Positions 33,027 through 43,200 of a DNA stretch of 64,000 nt are shown here, one piece after another. The DNA is from CAYLNL01 sp964385175 (GTDB taxonomy: Bacteria > Bacteroidota > Bacteroidia > Flavobacteriales > Flavobacteriaceae), in NCBI GenBank assembly GCA_964385175.1, contig CAYLNL010000002.1, positions 124,001-188,000 of the forward strand. The letters run 5' to 3'. The first letter of the stretch is position 1. Each line of letters begins with the position of its first letter. Under the pieces are notes generated by a model. It was not told where the DNA came from. It searched no databases and worked only from the letters and a program-made list of their open reading frames with translations. Made by a program: the position numbers and the translations under genes.

Positions 33027-36000
33027 TCAATCCGTACCGTTCTTAAAATATTCCTGCACTTTTTGTTTGTAAACCGGTTGTAAGGGCAAGGCATCCCTGT
33101 TTAATATATCGGTTTGGTTAAAGTAGGGATTGGTTCCCGGCAGGGGCTTGTTTACGGGATTTTGATACGTTTGCCGGCTGGTTTCGCTTTCCCGCTCCTG
33201 CTTTTCACCTTGCTGAAAGGCGGCATCGTCCAGTTCCAGCAGCCGGTGTTGCAGGTTCACCATCCGTTGCAGCGTGCGTTCCTGCAAGCCCTTTTCCAGC
33301 AGGTCTTTTTCTATTTGTTCCATTTCTTTGAGGAGTTCTTTGGCATCTTTGCCGGTTCCATTGCCTTTCTTATCCTGCAATTGCTGCTCCAAAAGCTGCC
33401 GGAGTTGCTGCTGTTGCTGGTAGATTTTATAGAGCTGCTCCGCATTTTCTTCGTCAGAATCGCCCTGGGATTTCCCGGACGGGTTTTTCCCATCTTTTTC
33501 TCCCTGCTTTTCACCTTCCTGTTTTTCACCTCCTTGCTGCTGTTTCATAGCATTCTGCATTTGCTGGTTGATCTGTTCCTGGCTCTGGATGATGTCTGGC
33601 AACTGGAATTCCTGTTGCTGATTACCCTTGCCACTTCCCGAGCCCATCTGCTGCTGCATATTATCCAGCACATTGCTCAGGAAATCGGCCAGGTTATTGG
33701 TAGCAGTGAGGGCATACCGCTCGCTGGAAACGGCCTGATAGACCTGGTTTTCCGCTAAACGTTCCAAGGTTTTGTCGATATTGAAATATACATTGGAAAT
33801 TTCCTGTGTTACCGTTTCAGAGATTTCGGGCAGGCGCAGCGACAGGGCAAAAAGGCTGTCGTCCACGTGTTGGAATAGCTCCCGTAGTTCCCGTTGTTTT
33901 CGCAGGTTTTTAGAAAAATTCGGGTCAGAAGAAGTTGCCTTGTCAAACCGCTTCAACAAGTCCTCCTGTTCAAACGAAAAAACGAGGAGATTGTCTAAAA
34001 TCTGTCGCAATACCTGGGCGTCTTCCGATGCGCCCGCCTGCCCGCCTGCCTGCATCTGCGCCTGCATCTGCTCGCTCATGCGCTTCATGTTGCGGGCGGC
34101 GTTTTTCTGGTGTTGCTGCGCTTTTTCCTGCGAAGGGCTTTGTTCGGGATTTTCGCCCGGTTCAGGTTGTTGTTTCAATTGTTCCAGTGCATTTTCTTGC
34201 TCTTTGCGAATGGCATCCGAGGTCTTCTCGTCCTGCCCAATTTCCATCGGTTTTTTCAGGGCTTCGTTTTCTTTTTCCAGCTGCTTCATCTCCTCCTGGA
34301 ATTTTTTAAACGCTTCGTTCTGTTCCCGCTGCTTTTCGGCGTTGTTTTCCATCCCGCTCTTGTTGGCGAATTTTTCCTGTTCGTTGGCAAGTCGTTCCAG
34401 TTCCTGCTGAAGTTGGGTCGCTTTAGCCGAAACGTAATAGCGTTTGGTCAGTTCGAGAAGTTGTTCCAGGTTGCGTTGGTTGTTTTTTTGCTGTTTGGCA
34501 AGCTGTTCCAGGCGTTTTGCCAGTTCTTCCTGGTTTATTCTGTCGGTAACGGAACGGAGCTCTTCCAGCAATTTCTCCTGCCGCTCCATTTCCTGTTGCT
34601 GCCGTTCCAGCCGTTCCTGGAGCAATTCTTTGAACGCATCCGGTTGTTCCTTTTCTTCCTGGAAATTCTCCAGGTTTTCCTGCAGGTTTTCGGTGAAGCG
34701 CTGCATGAGTTGCTCCTGTTGTCGCTGCCGTTGCAGGAAGTCGTTCAGCTTCCGTTTTTCATTGTAAGAAAGTTGGGCTTTTTCCTTGTTGCTGCGGCTG
34801 ATTTCTTCAAGGTTTTTCTCCTGTTCGGTGGCATTTTTAAGGGTACGGTCTAAATTTTTAATGGTTTCTGCCTGTTGTTCTAATTGTTGCTGCTTTACTT
34901 CCGCTTCGGTAGCCGCCCGGTAGCTGAACACATTGCTTTTTGCAGATTTTCCCCCGCGCAACCCGTCGTTGTCAAATACCTCAAAATAGAATTCGTAGGC
35001 CACACCTTCTTCCAACTGAAGCTGGTTGGGAAAGATGTAGGAAAACCGGCTGAACTGGACAGGTTTTAAAGGAAATGTATATATATTTTTACCGGTTTCG
35101 TTGGTTTTAGGATAATAGACCAGTTGCAGCTTAGACAGCCCGTAATCGTCTGAAAGCTCCCCGGAAAAATCCATTCGCTGATTGTTGAGTGAATCGGGCG
35201 TATGAGTAACGGTAATTTGAGGGTACGCATCTTTAATAACATCTATATAAAAACTGAGTTTTTCATATTCTTTCAGGTTTTCATTACTCGTACTGAGAGT
35301 ATATTGAACTGGCTGAAATATTTTTTTAGATAATTCAAAATCATTATCCGTCCCGTGGAAGAACAAGGTAGTGTCGTTCGATATCCAACCTATCCGCTCT
35401 GTTTCGTGGGTTTTTAGCGCCCAGGTAACGGTAGTTCCTTCGGGCAGGGTGGCGTTGCCGGTGCTTTTGAGAGTTTCAGGGGGTTTTTGGGTATATGCAG
35501 GATAGGTTAAGCGCATTTCAAAGTCAGTGAGGACGGGTACCTTCAGCACGTTGAGATGATAGGTTGGGGAGTGAATGTTGTTGGCGGTAAAATAAAAATC
35601 GGTGGTTTCCTGCAACCCGGGAAAAGTGTACACAAAATTTCCGGGGCCGGTATTTTGCAGGAAATAGGTTTGACCATTTACATTTAACTGCACTTCTTCG
35701 GGGATGAGAGTGCCTTTTGTTTTGAGATACAGGGTGAAAGGTTTGTTTTCGATGCCGGTGAGAGAGTCATTCATCAATAAAAATTGGAAGGGTGCAGGAG
35801 GTTGATAGGCTTCCCGGTAGTTTATCACGCGTTCATAACTACGGGAAAAGGCTTTAAAATCGCCGGAGAGCCACAACAAGGCAACGATGAGAAAGGGCAG
35901 GAGCAGGTATTTAGAATAGGCGATGTTTTTCGCTAAGTTAATCGCCGCTCTAAACGGCACCGGTTCTATGCTTGCAGATTTTTGTTCAATGCTCGCCATG

Positions 36001-36371
36001 AGGAGTTCGGAACGCTCGCGGCTTTCTGCTAATTGGAGCACATTGAGCAATTTATCGCTCACCTGGGGAAAATGCCTGCCGATGAGCCGGGCAGCCTGCT
36101 GTGGACTAATGCCTTTCCGCAACCGGAATAAGCGGCTGAGCGGTAACGCGATAAACCGGTACAGCAATGCGAGTTCTGCGGCGATAAATACCCAAAAAAG
36201 CACGGTTCTGGCAGTTGGGTTGAGCCAGAGGAAGTATTCCAGGAGGAGTGTAAAGAGAAAATACAACCCGCCTGCGCTGAGAAACAAAATAGCGCCCCGG
36301 AGCAGTTCATTCAGGTAGTATTTTTGAATGAATTGCTGTAGTTTTTGGGTGATGGCTTCAAAATGGCTCAT
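33027..36371 (-). CDS. DUF4175 family membrane protein
   Basis: A 1114-residue protein with two or three N-terminal hydrophobic helices (LRGAILFLSAGGLYFLFTLL) and a beta-rich extracytoplasmic region (about 190-500). A very long Gln/Glu-rich coiled-coil segment follows (about 510-1060, KNLDRTLKNATEQEKNLEEI and repeats). This layout matches the Bacteroidota DUF4175 family, of unknown function, usually encoded just upstream of ybeY and mnmG. Here an inserted gene separates them. Its last codons (KNGTD) differ from the duplicated end next to ybeY (KKDND), so the present 3' end was probably brought in with the insertion. Confidence 0.88.
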   Translation of the reverse strand: MSHFEAITQKLQQFIQKYYLNELLRGAILFLSAGGLYFLFTLLLEYFLWLNPTARTVLFWVFIAAELALLYRFIALPLSRLFRLRKGISPQQAARLIGRHFPQVSDKLLNVLQLAESRERSELLMASIEQKSASIEPVPFRAAINLAKNIAYSKYLLLPFLIVALLWLSGDFKAFSRSYERVINYREAYQPPAPFQFLLMNDSLTGIENKPFTLYLKTKGTLIPEEVQLNVNGQTYFLQNTGPGNFVYTFPGLQETTDFYFTANNIHSPTYHLNVLKVPVLTDFEMRLTYPAYTQKPPETLKSTGNATLPEGTTVTWALKTHETERIGWISNDTTLFFHGTDNDFELSKKIFQPVQYTLSTSNENLKEYEKLSFYIDVIKDAYPQITVTHTPDSLNNQRMDFSGELSDDYGLSKLQLVYYPKTNETGKNIYTFPLKPVQFSRFSYIFPNQLQLEEGVAYEFYFEVFDNDGLRGGKSAKSNVFSYRAATEAEVKQQQLEQQAETIKNLDRTLKNATEQEKNLEEISRSNKEKAQLSYNEKRKLNDFLQRQRQQEQLMQRFTENLQENLENFQEEKEQPDAFKELLQERLERQQQEMERQEKLLEELRSVTDRINQEELAKRLEQLAKQQKNNQRNLEQLLELTKRYYVSAKATQLQQELERLANEQEKFANKSGMENNAEKQREQNEAFKKFQEEMKQLEKENEALKKPMEIGQDEKTSDAIRKEQENALEQLKQQPEPGENPEQSPSQEKAQQHQKNAARNMKRMSEQMQAQMQAGGQAGASEDAQVLRQILDNLLVFSFEQEDLLKRFDKATSSDPNFSKNLRKQRELRELFQHVDDSLFALSLRLPEISETVTQEISNVYFNIDKTLERLAENQVYQAVSSERYALTATNNLADFLSNVLDNMQQQMGSGSGKGNQQQEFQLPDIIQSQEQINQQMQNAMKQQQGGEKQEGEKQGEKDGKNPSGKSQGDSDEENAEQLYKIYQQQQQLRQLLEQQLQDKKGNGTGKDAKELLKEMEQIEKDLLEKGLQERTLQRMVNLQHRLLELDDAAFQQGEKQERESETSRQTYQNPVNKPLPGTNPYFNQTDILNRDALPLQPVYKQKVQEYFKNGTD

Positions 36372-36392
36372 AGGCGGGCGTTTGTGATGCGT

Positions 36393-36681
36393 TCAATATT
36401 CTAAGGGTTCCCGGCTGGCGTGACGAACGCGTAAAATCCTGATTTCTGTTTGGGTTATTTGATACGCTATCCGGCATTTGTGTTTTTCAAAAGCCCGAAT
36501 GCTTCCGTCATTGTTTTTTCGATATTTATCTAACGGATATTTCGGGGTTATTTGCCAGGGTTTCTATAGCATCGAAAATAGCGGCACGTACTTTCTCAGC
36601 CGATTTTACGGAATCTTTTTTGATGTAGTCGTAAACTTCGTTGAGTTGTTTTAGCGCGGCTTTTCTCCAGACAATTTTCAC
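36393..36681 (-). pseudogene. RelE/ParE-type toxin, frameshifted
   Basis: From a GTG at 36681, overlapping the antitoxin stop by 4 nt, the frame reads MKIVWRKAALKQLNEVYDYI and on to ETLANNPE. It then shifts frame near 36540 into YPLDKYRKNNDGSIRAFEKH, KCRIAYQITQTEIRILRVRH and ASREPLEY, stop. Both halves together form a complete RelE/ParE toxin with the usual R-I-A-Y and RVRH motifs. Loss of two bases in a run of A (expected PEKYPLDKY) explains the break. The toxin is presumably inactive. Confidence 0.7.
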
Positions 36682-36908
36682 CACTGACTTGCAATTTTTC
36701 GGGCTTCTTCCTGTGTGTAATAGTCTCCGTTTTCTATGTCTTGTATTGCCTGGTCAATTTCCTCGTTGTACTGCTCCAGGCTGATGCGTTGCGATTGTAC
36801 CAATTTTTTCCGGTATGTCAACATGCTTTTAATGACAGCGATAAACGCAGGGTCGTCCACGCTTCGCAATTCGTTTTGGATCCATTTCAAGTCGGCTTCT
36901 ATATTCAT
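36678..36908 (-). CDS. Antitoxin of a RelE/ParE-type toxin-antitoxin pair
   Basis: A 76-residue mostly helical protein (DLKWIQNELRSVDDPAFIAV, then EEIDQAIQDIENGDYYTQEE and ARKIASQW). This is the common Bacteroidota antitoxin type encoded just before RelE/ParE toxins. Its stop overlaps the toxin start by 4 nt. The gene is intact, while the partner is frameshifted. Confidence 0.75.
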   Translation of the reverse strand: MNIEADLKWIQNELRSVDDPAFIAVIKSMLTYRKKLVQSQRISLEQYNEEIDQAIQDIENGDYYTQEEARKIASQW

Positions 36909-37139
36909 GGGAATTATTTTATAACAAAGATAGAAAATAATCTGGTGGAACAGATTTTTGGGGTTATCTGAAAGGGGTTTATTCGCTCACAGATAGCACA
37001 GATTTTCACAGAATTGCTGTGTAGCAAGTATCTCAATTTACTATCCGGATCAAACTCACTTTGTCAACCAAAACAGAGGCACTAAAATTGACTAAAATAC
37101 TCAACCTGTTTTTTTACCAATAGTCCTTTTTCCCCCGGT
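36909..37139. other. Gene-free interval with dispersed repeat sequences
   Basis: It contains CGCTCACAGATAGCACAGAT, then TTTTCACAG, an ATCTGTG-type repeat on the minus strand. Related text occurs at 37228-37262 and at 28911-28940. I see no gene. Confidence 0.4.
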
Positions 37140-37240
37140 TTCACCCGGCGGGGCTTCATAAACGCTTTCCAGCAATGTGGAACCTACCTGATTATAAACC
37201 TCACATATAGCTCCCCTGATTAGGAAAGAAATGTATCTGT
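37140..37240 (-). pseudogene. Fragment of a GxxExxY family gene
   Basis: The minus strand reads IRGAICEVYNQVGSTLLESV, then YEA, which matches the conserved core of GxxExxY proteins (GxxxEVxxxLGxGLLExVYE). The sequence before and after is out of character, and no full-length frame exists. The flanking ATCTGTG-type repeat is a common neighbour of this family. Confidence 0.55.
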
Positions 37241-37328
37241 GAAAATCGGTGGCATCTGTGAGCCACTTTTCCAATAACCGAAACACAAATAGCTGCCTTC
37301 GGGAAATCTCCGCTACCCCCAAACCTCG

Positions 37329-37336
37329 TATCTTTA
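37329..37336 (+). promoter_or_regulatory. Promoter -7 element of gltX
   Basis: TATCTTTA, one change from TAnnTTTG, lies 21 nt before the gltX start codon. Confidence 0.35.
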
Positions 37337-37356
37337 CCCCTCCAAATTAAAAACTC

Positions 37357-38904
37357 ATGAATCAACCCGTGCGCGTGCGGTTTGCGCCCAGTCCCACAGG
37401 CCCGCTACATATTGGCGGCGTCCGTACTGCCCTCTTCAACTACCTGTTTGCCAAAAAACACAACGGAACATTTATGTTGCGCATCGAAGACACCGACCAG
37501 GACCGTTATGTGGAAGGTGCCGAAGCCTACATCATAGAATCGCTTCACTGGTGTGGTCTTTCGTTTGACGAAGGCCCCGGGAGAGAAACCCCTCATGGCC
37601 CTTATCGGCAAAGTGAACGCAAACATCTCTATCGTCAATATGCCGACAGGCTGCTGGTGAGCGGAAATGCCTATTATGCTTTTGATACGGAAGAAGAATT
37701 AGAGGCGCACCGGAAAGACCATGAAGAGAAAGGAAAAACCTTTATCTATAACTGGCACAACCGCCTGAAACTAAACAACTCGCTGGTGCTATCGCAAGAA
37801 GAGGTGCAAAAACGGCTGCAAGGTGGCGAAGAATACGTTATTCGCTTCAAAGCGCCGCAGGATAAAATCCTCGTTTTTAATGATGTCATCCGGGGCGACA
37901 TTCAGATAGACACTAATATCCTGGACGACAAAGTGCTGTTTAAAAGTGATGGTATGCCCACTTACCACCTGGCGAATGTGGTAGATGACCACCTCATGGA
38001 AATTACGCACGTTATCCGCGGCGAGGAGTGGCTGCCTTCACTGGCACTGCACGTATTGCTATACCGGGCATTCGGCTGGCAAGCACCTGTCTTTGCCCAC
38101 CTGCCCTTACTCTTAAAACCTACCGGAAATGGCAAGCTGAGCAAGCGCGATGGGGACAAACTGGGCTTCCCGGTATTCCCCTTAGCATGGACAGACCCTC
38201 AAACGGGAACCATTTCCCGGGGGTATCGGGAAGAGGGTTATTTCCCGGAGGCAGTAGTTAATTTCTTAGCATTATTGGGTTGGAATCCCGGTACGGAACA
38301 AGAGCTGTTTTCCATGAGGGAGCTTATCCCCTCTTTTGAACTGGAACGAGTACACAAGTCGGGGGCGCGTTTTGACCCGGATAAAATAAAGTGGTTCAAT
38401 CATCACTACCTGCAACAGAAAACAGACGTGGAATTAGCAACGGTTTTCCTGCCGCTTCTCCGCTCAAAATTGAACGGGGATATACCCGCTCACCGCCTCG
38501 ATATAACCTACATAGCCCGGGTGATTTCGCTGATTAAAGATCGCGCCACCTTTGTACCCGATTTTTGGGATCTGGGACATTATTTTTTCATCGCGCCAGC
38601 GGGTTACGAGCCTAAAGCTGTTGAGAAGCACTGGAAACCGGAAACTACCAGTATATTGACAGAATTGACAGTTTTTTTAGAGACACGTGAAGATTTTTCC
38701 GCCCCAAATCTGGAAACTGTGGTAAAACAATGGATTGAGAAAAAAGGGTTGAATTTCGGGCAGGTGATGCCGGTATTTCGGCTGGCACTGGTGGGCGCAT
38801 TGCAGGGACCGCAGGTGTTTGCCATAGGCGCTTTGTTAGGAAAAGAAGAAACACTCGCCCGTATTGAACAAGCTGTAAGGGCGATAGGGAATGTGCAGGG
38901 ATAA
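37357..38904 (+). CDS. gltX: Glutamyl-tRNA synthetase
   Basis: A 515-residue class I aminoacyl-tRNA synthetase. The HIGH-type motif is in FAPSPTGPLHIGGVRTALFN near residue 15, and the KMSKS-type motif is KLSKRDGDKLGFPVFPL near residue 265. EDTDQDRYVEGAE and DGMPTYHLANVVDDHLM are also typical. It charges tRNA-Glu. The C-terminal anticodon-binding domain is complete. It is flanked by a repeat-rich intergenic stretch on the left and heptamer repeats on the right. Confidence 0.96.
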   Translation: MNQPVRVRFAPSPTGPLHIGGVRTALFNYLFAKKHNGTFMLRIEDTDQDRYVEGAEAYIIESLHWCGLSFDEGPGRETPHGPYRQSERKHLYRQYADRLLVSGNAYYAFDTEEELEAHRKDHEEKGKTFIYNWHNRLKLNNSLVLSQEEVQKRLQGGEEYVIRFKAPQDKILVFNDVIRGDIQIDTNILDDKVLFKSDGMPTYHLANVVDDHLMEITHVIRGEEWLPSLALHVLLYRAFGWQAPVFAHLPLLLKPTGNGKLSKRDGDKLGFPVFPLAWTDPQTGTISRGYREEGYFPEAVVNFLALLGWNPGTEQELFSMRELIPSFELERVHKSGARFDPDKIKWFNHHYLQQKTDVELATVFLPLLRSKLNGDIPAHRLDITYIARVISLIKDRATFVPDFWDLGHYFFIAPAGYEPKAVEKHWKPETTSILTELTVFLETREDFSAPNLETVVKQWIEKKGLNFGQVMPVFRLALVGALQGPQVFAIGALLGKEETLARIEQAVRAIGNVQG

Positions 38905-38929
38905 GAAAGAACGCAAAATATAGAGAATC

Positions 38930-39013
38930 AAGAGCCAAGAGCCAAGAAACAAGAAACAAGAAACAAGAAACAAGAAACAAGAAACAAGAAACAAGAGCCA
39001 AGAAACAAGAGCC
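38930..39013. repeat. Heptanucleotide tandem repeat
   Basis: Twelve contiguous 7-bp units. Eight are AAGAAAC and four are AAGAGCC, in the order two AAGAGCC, seven AAGAAAC, AAGAGCC, AAGAAAC, AAGAGCC. It lies between gltX and the ctlX start region and is not part of any reading frame. Confidence 0.9.
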
Positions 39014-39077
39014 AGGAGGAATTTTAGAGTGGGTAGTGAGAAAACGAATGGATGTGAACTCCTAACTACAAAAACCT

Positions 39078-40019
39078 ATGCAGCAGCTAACTGATACCGT
39101 TCTTATGATTCGTCCTGTCTCTTTCAGGATGAATGAACAAACTGCCGTTAACAACTACTATCAAAAAGCTGCCGAAAAGCTGGGAAATAACCTGAACCGG
39201 CAGGCGCAGGAAGAGTTTGACGCTTTTGTAAGACAGTTGCAACAGGCGGGCATACGGGTGCTGGTGGCGGAAGACACCCCCCAACCCGAGACGCCCGATG
39301 CCTTGTTCCCCAACAACTGGGTATCGTTCCACGAAGATGGCGCTGCCGTGTTGTACCCTATGTTCGCCGAAAATCGCCGGTTGGAGCGGCGAGAGGCTAT
39401 CCTGGACTTTGTGGAAAAAGAAGGCTTCCAACTCGGGCGAGTGACAGATTATACCCGGGCAGAGAAAGAAGGTTTGTTTTTAGAGGGCACCGGTAGCCTG
39501 GTCTTAGACCACCTCCATCAAAAAGCCTACTGCTCCCTGTCGCCCCGGGCAAGCGAGGTGTTGCTCCTAAAATTTTGCCGTGATTTTGCTTATACGCCGG
39601 TAGTTTTCACCGCCCGTCAAACCGTTAATGGCAAGCGGTTACCTATCTATCACACCAACGTAGTGATGGCGCTGGGAGAAGGTTTCGCCGTAATTTGTTT
39701 AGATTGTATTGATAGTGGAGAGGAACGAAAAAACGTAGAAAAACATCTCCGGGCAGATGGAATGGAACTTATTCTGCTCACGGAAGCCCAGGTAGCCCAT
39801 TTTGCCGGTAATATGCTCCAGGTGAAAAATAGCGCCGGCAAACGGTATGTGGTAATGAGCGAGGCAGCTTACCGTATCGTAACCCATGAGCAGCGCACCG
39901 CTTTGGAAAAACACGGGAAACTTTTGCATGCGCCCCTGTACACCATTGAACAATGTGGGGGTGGAAGCGCCCGCTGTATGCTCGCAGAGGTATTTCTGCC
40001 CCGAAAATTGAATGCGTAA
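39078..40019 (+). CDS. ctlX: Arginine deiminase-related protein (citrulline utilisation hydrolase CtlX type)
   Basis: A 313-residue amidinotransferase-fold protein. Signature segments are ALFPNNWVSFHEDGAAVLYP, FLEGTGSLVLD, PIYHTNVVMA and QCGGGSARCMLAEVFLP, the last holding the catalytic Cys. His in YHTNV and the acidic residue in LEGTGS complete the site. This matches the CtlX group. The assignment of citrulline as substrate rests on family naming. The protein is full length and stand-alone, convergent with the peptidase gene region. Confidence 0.85.
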   Translation: MQQLTDTVLMIRPVSFRMNEQTAVNNYYQKAAEKLGNNLNRQAQEEFDAFVRQLQQAGIRVLVAEDTPQPETPDALFPNNWVSFHEDGAAVLYPMFAENRRLERREAILDFVEKEGFQLGRVTDYTRAEKEGLFLEGTGSLVLDHLHQKAYCSLSPRASEVLLLKFCRDFAYTPVVFTARQTVNGKRLPIYHTNVVMALGEGFAVICLDCIDSGEERKNVEKHLRADGMELILLTEAQVAHFAGNMLQVKNSAGKRYVVMSEAAYRIVTHEQRTALEKHGKLLHAPLYTIEQCGGGSARCMLAEVFLPRKLNA

Positions 40020-40071
40020 ACGTGAAGAATAATGGGTGATGCTTACAAAAATAACCAGTTACAGGAATACT

Positions 40072-40140
40072 TCACCCCACCTCCAACCCCACCAACTCAA
40101 AAGCGGCGCCGCTAAAAAGTCCTTTGTCGGAAAGTTTTAA
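40072..40140 (-). pseudogene. Duplicated 3' end of the adenine deaminase gene
   Basis: This 69-nt sequence matches 45498-45566, the last codons of ade, at 67 of 69 positions. On the minus strand it reads LKLSDKGLFSGAAFELVGLE, then VG and a stop, against ...LEAG in the intact gene. No more of ade is present. It lies beyond the M4 peptidase gene, so the peptidase gene is flanked by direct repeats of the ade end. Confidence 0.85.
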
Positions 40141-40217
40141 AGAAACGACTCGAAATATCAATTCTTATTTTTAAGTACCTATTCTCCCGTAATAAAAAAC
40201 GGGCGAATACCATGAGA

Positions 40218-40242
40218 AAACCGCAGGCTATGAATGCGGTTT
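40218..40242 (-). terminator. Possible terminator of the M4 peptidase gene
   Basis: AAACCGCA (40218-40225) and TGCGGTTT (40235-40242) form an 8-bp stem with a 9-nt loop, just beyond the peptidase stop codon. On the minus strand the stem is followed by TTTTCTC, a weak T-rich tail. Confidence 0.4.
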
Positions 40243-40244
40243 CT

Positions 40245-43200
40245 TTATTCCCTTGAGATGAGTACTTTGCTGACACCCTGCTTTCCATCCAAAAACTGAA
40301 CGGCCACAAAATAAAGCCCCGGCGGCAGTTGTTTTACGGACAGGACGGTATCTTTTACCTCCATCAACCGCTCGCCCCGAAGATTATACAGGGCAACCTC
40401 TGTTGCTTTTCTTCCCACGGGTACGGCAATGTAGAGGGTTTCATCGGCGGGGTTGGGATAAATGGTTAAGCTCTCTACCGTTGCCCTTTCGGTTTCTTCA
40501 ACTGTTTTCCCGGTGGTATTCTTCACCGAGCCGGGAGCGATGCCTTTAGGCATGACCCCGCCACAGTTTTGAGAATAGGAAGCGGTAAGGTCCTTTACCC
40601 AGGTGGCATAAATTCCAATCCCGGAATTAGCCCGCCCGGCGCTACTTACTTCTATACAACTCAACAGTGGGTTATTTTCGGCGTGCATTTCCGTTAAACG
40701 CCTGTTTTGTCTCAGGAAAAGACTACCGGCAAGCTGGTTGTTCTGACAATGGAGGTGAACCAGGTTGTAACAACTGCTTACATTGATGACGCTCAGTTGG
40801 TTATGGTTGACACTCAAATGGGTTATATATGGATTAGAGCCAAGGTTTAAGTTTCCCGTGAGGTTGTTGTAGCTACAATCTAAGGATATCAGGCTGTAGT
40901 TGGCGCTGAAATCTAATGACCCAGACAGGTTGTTATGGCTGCAATCCAGGTTCTGGAGGCTGGTAAAGGCTTCTATCCCTGTTAGATCGGAAATGTTTTC
41001 ATTGGAGATATTCAAAACCGTGATCCCCGAAATGTCTGTGGTAAGAACCGCGCCATTGAGCAATGCCTCGCTGTCTATGCCCTGATCGATAAGCGCTTGT
41101 TCAAAATTAGGATCGGGGATAAGGGTGTAGAAGCAGTTTTGAGAATACCCGGCATCGGTGTCTTTTACCCAGCCGGCATAAATACCCAAACCCGCATTGG
41201 CGCCGGTAGGATCATCTACCGAAATACAGCTAAGGTCGGAGTTTTTAAGGCCATAAAAATTGGTAAGCTGGTTGAGCCCTCTCAGGTCTAAACTACCGGT
41301 AAGATTATTGTTCCCAACACTCAAATCTACCAGGTTTACGTTGGTGTGAACATCTAAGGTCAATAACTGGTTGAAATCGCATTCCAGGCTTGTTAAGGCG
41401 AGATTGGAACTGACATCCAGGGAGGTCAGTTGATTCTCATAACAGCGCAGTTCTTCCAGATTGGTATTTGTACTGGTGTTCAAGCTGGTCAACTGGTTCA
41501 TATAGCAGTGCAATATCGTGAGGTTGGCTGCACCGGAGATAGTCAGGTTTGCCAGCAGGTTTCCACCGCAGCGGAGGTCTGTTAAGTTGGTATTGGCGCT
41601 CACATCCAGGTTGGTAAGTTGGTTGTTAAAACAATACAATACTTCCAGATTGCTGTTGTTACTTACATCTAGTATCGTTAAATTGTTATTGTAGCAGATG
41701 AGGGTTTGTAAAGAAGCAAAGTCTTCTATACCCGTTAAATCATTAATATCATAGGATGAAACGTCTAAATCAGTAATCCCGGAAATATTGGCTGTAAGGA
41801 CTTGATGATCTCCTAAAAAACTATCATAGCCATGGTTGGCAAGCGCAATTTCAAAATTAGGGTCTGGAATATAGGTGTAATAGAGGTCATTGCAATCTTC
41901 GGAATATACAGAAACCATATTGTCTATAATCCAGCCACTATAGTTGCCGATTCCTGCATTGGCATCAACTTCATTATCAACCTGAATACAGGCTAAATCG
42001 TCATTATCAATAGTATTAATATTGGCAAGAGAAGCTAAGCCACTTAGATCTAAAGAACTTAACCTATTGTTGTTGCAAAATAAGAGCGTTAAATTAGTAT
42101 TGTTACTGACATCCAGCTTGAGCAACTGGTTTGAACTACAGGTTAAAGTGATTAAATTCGCATTTTCTCTTACATCTAAATTATTGATTTGGTTACCACT
42201 GCAATACAAGGTATTTAAGTTCGTATTATGGCCTACATATAGCCCCGTGAGATTGTTATTATTACAATTTAATTCTTCCAACACTGTAAAATCTTCTATC
42301 CCTACCAAACTGTTAATACCTTGAGCCGGAACATTTAAAACGGTTATTCCGGAAATATCAGAAGTGAGTACCCGACCGTCTAATACTCCTTCACTATCGA
42401 TACCCTGATTGATTAAAACTTGTTCAAAGATAGGATCGGGAATAGATGTATAGCCATTTCCCCCTGCATTCAAATATACGCGTACATGCCCTGAATTACC
42501 TCCATTATCTCCATCATTATTCATTGCTCCAATAGCTACAATATTGCCATTACTACTTAAACAGATAGAATTACCAGAGTTGTCATTTGCTACCTCTCCA
42601 TCAATATCACTTCCTAATTGATTCCAATTAACGTCATCAAATTCATAAACACGCACATGGCCAGCATTAACTCCATTACCATCATTTTGAGTCGCCCCAA
42701 TGGCTACTATATTTCCATCACTACTGAGACTTAAACTATTACCAAACCAATCATTAGCAGCTTCCCCATCTATGTCACTACCCAATTGATTCCAATTAAC
42801 GCCATCAAATTGATAAATTCGCACATGACCAGATTGAGCACCATTGCCATCATTTCCAATTGCCCCAACAGCTAGAATATTACCATTATCACTAAGGCTC
42901 ACCGACACTCCAAATCCATCAGCTGCAGCTTCCCCACCCATATCCTGACCCTGTTGAGCCCAATTAAATCCATTAAATTCATATACCTGAACATGACCGG
43001 AATGGAATCCATTATTATTATTATCAGGTGCCCCAATAGCTAAGATATTACCATTAGAATTAAGACATACTGCTCTACCAAAAATATCATTTGCATTTTG
43101 TCCATCTATATCTAATCCTAGTTGAATCCAATTCCCTCCTTGCCATTCAAACACTCTGACGTGCCCCGAATTAGCACCGTTACCATCGTTTGCAGGTGCT

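Noticed and set aside
33114..34853. Long plus-strand frames opposite DUF4175
   Set aside because: Phe/Leu-rich frames are the expected shadow of the Gln/Glu-rich coiled coil.
38930..39013. Heptamer run as a regulatory or CRISPR feature
   Set aside because: The unit is too short and uniform, and there is no gene link. It is kept only as a simple repeat.
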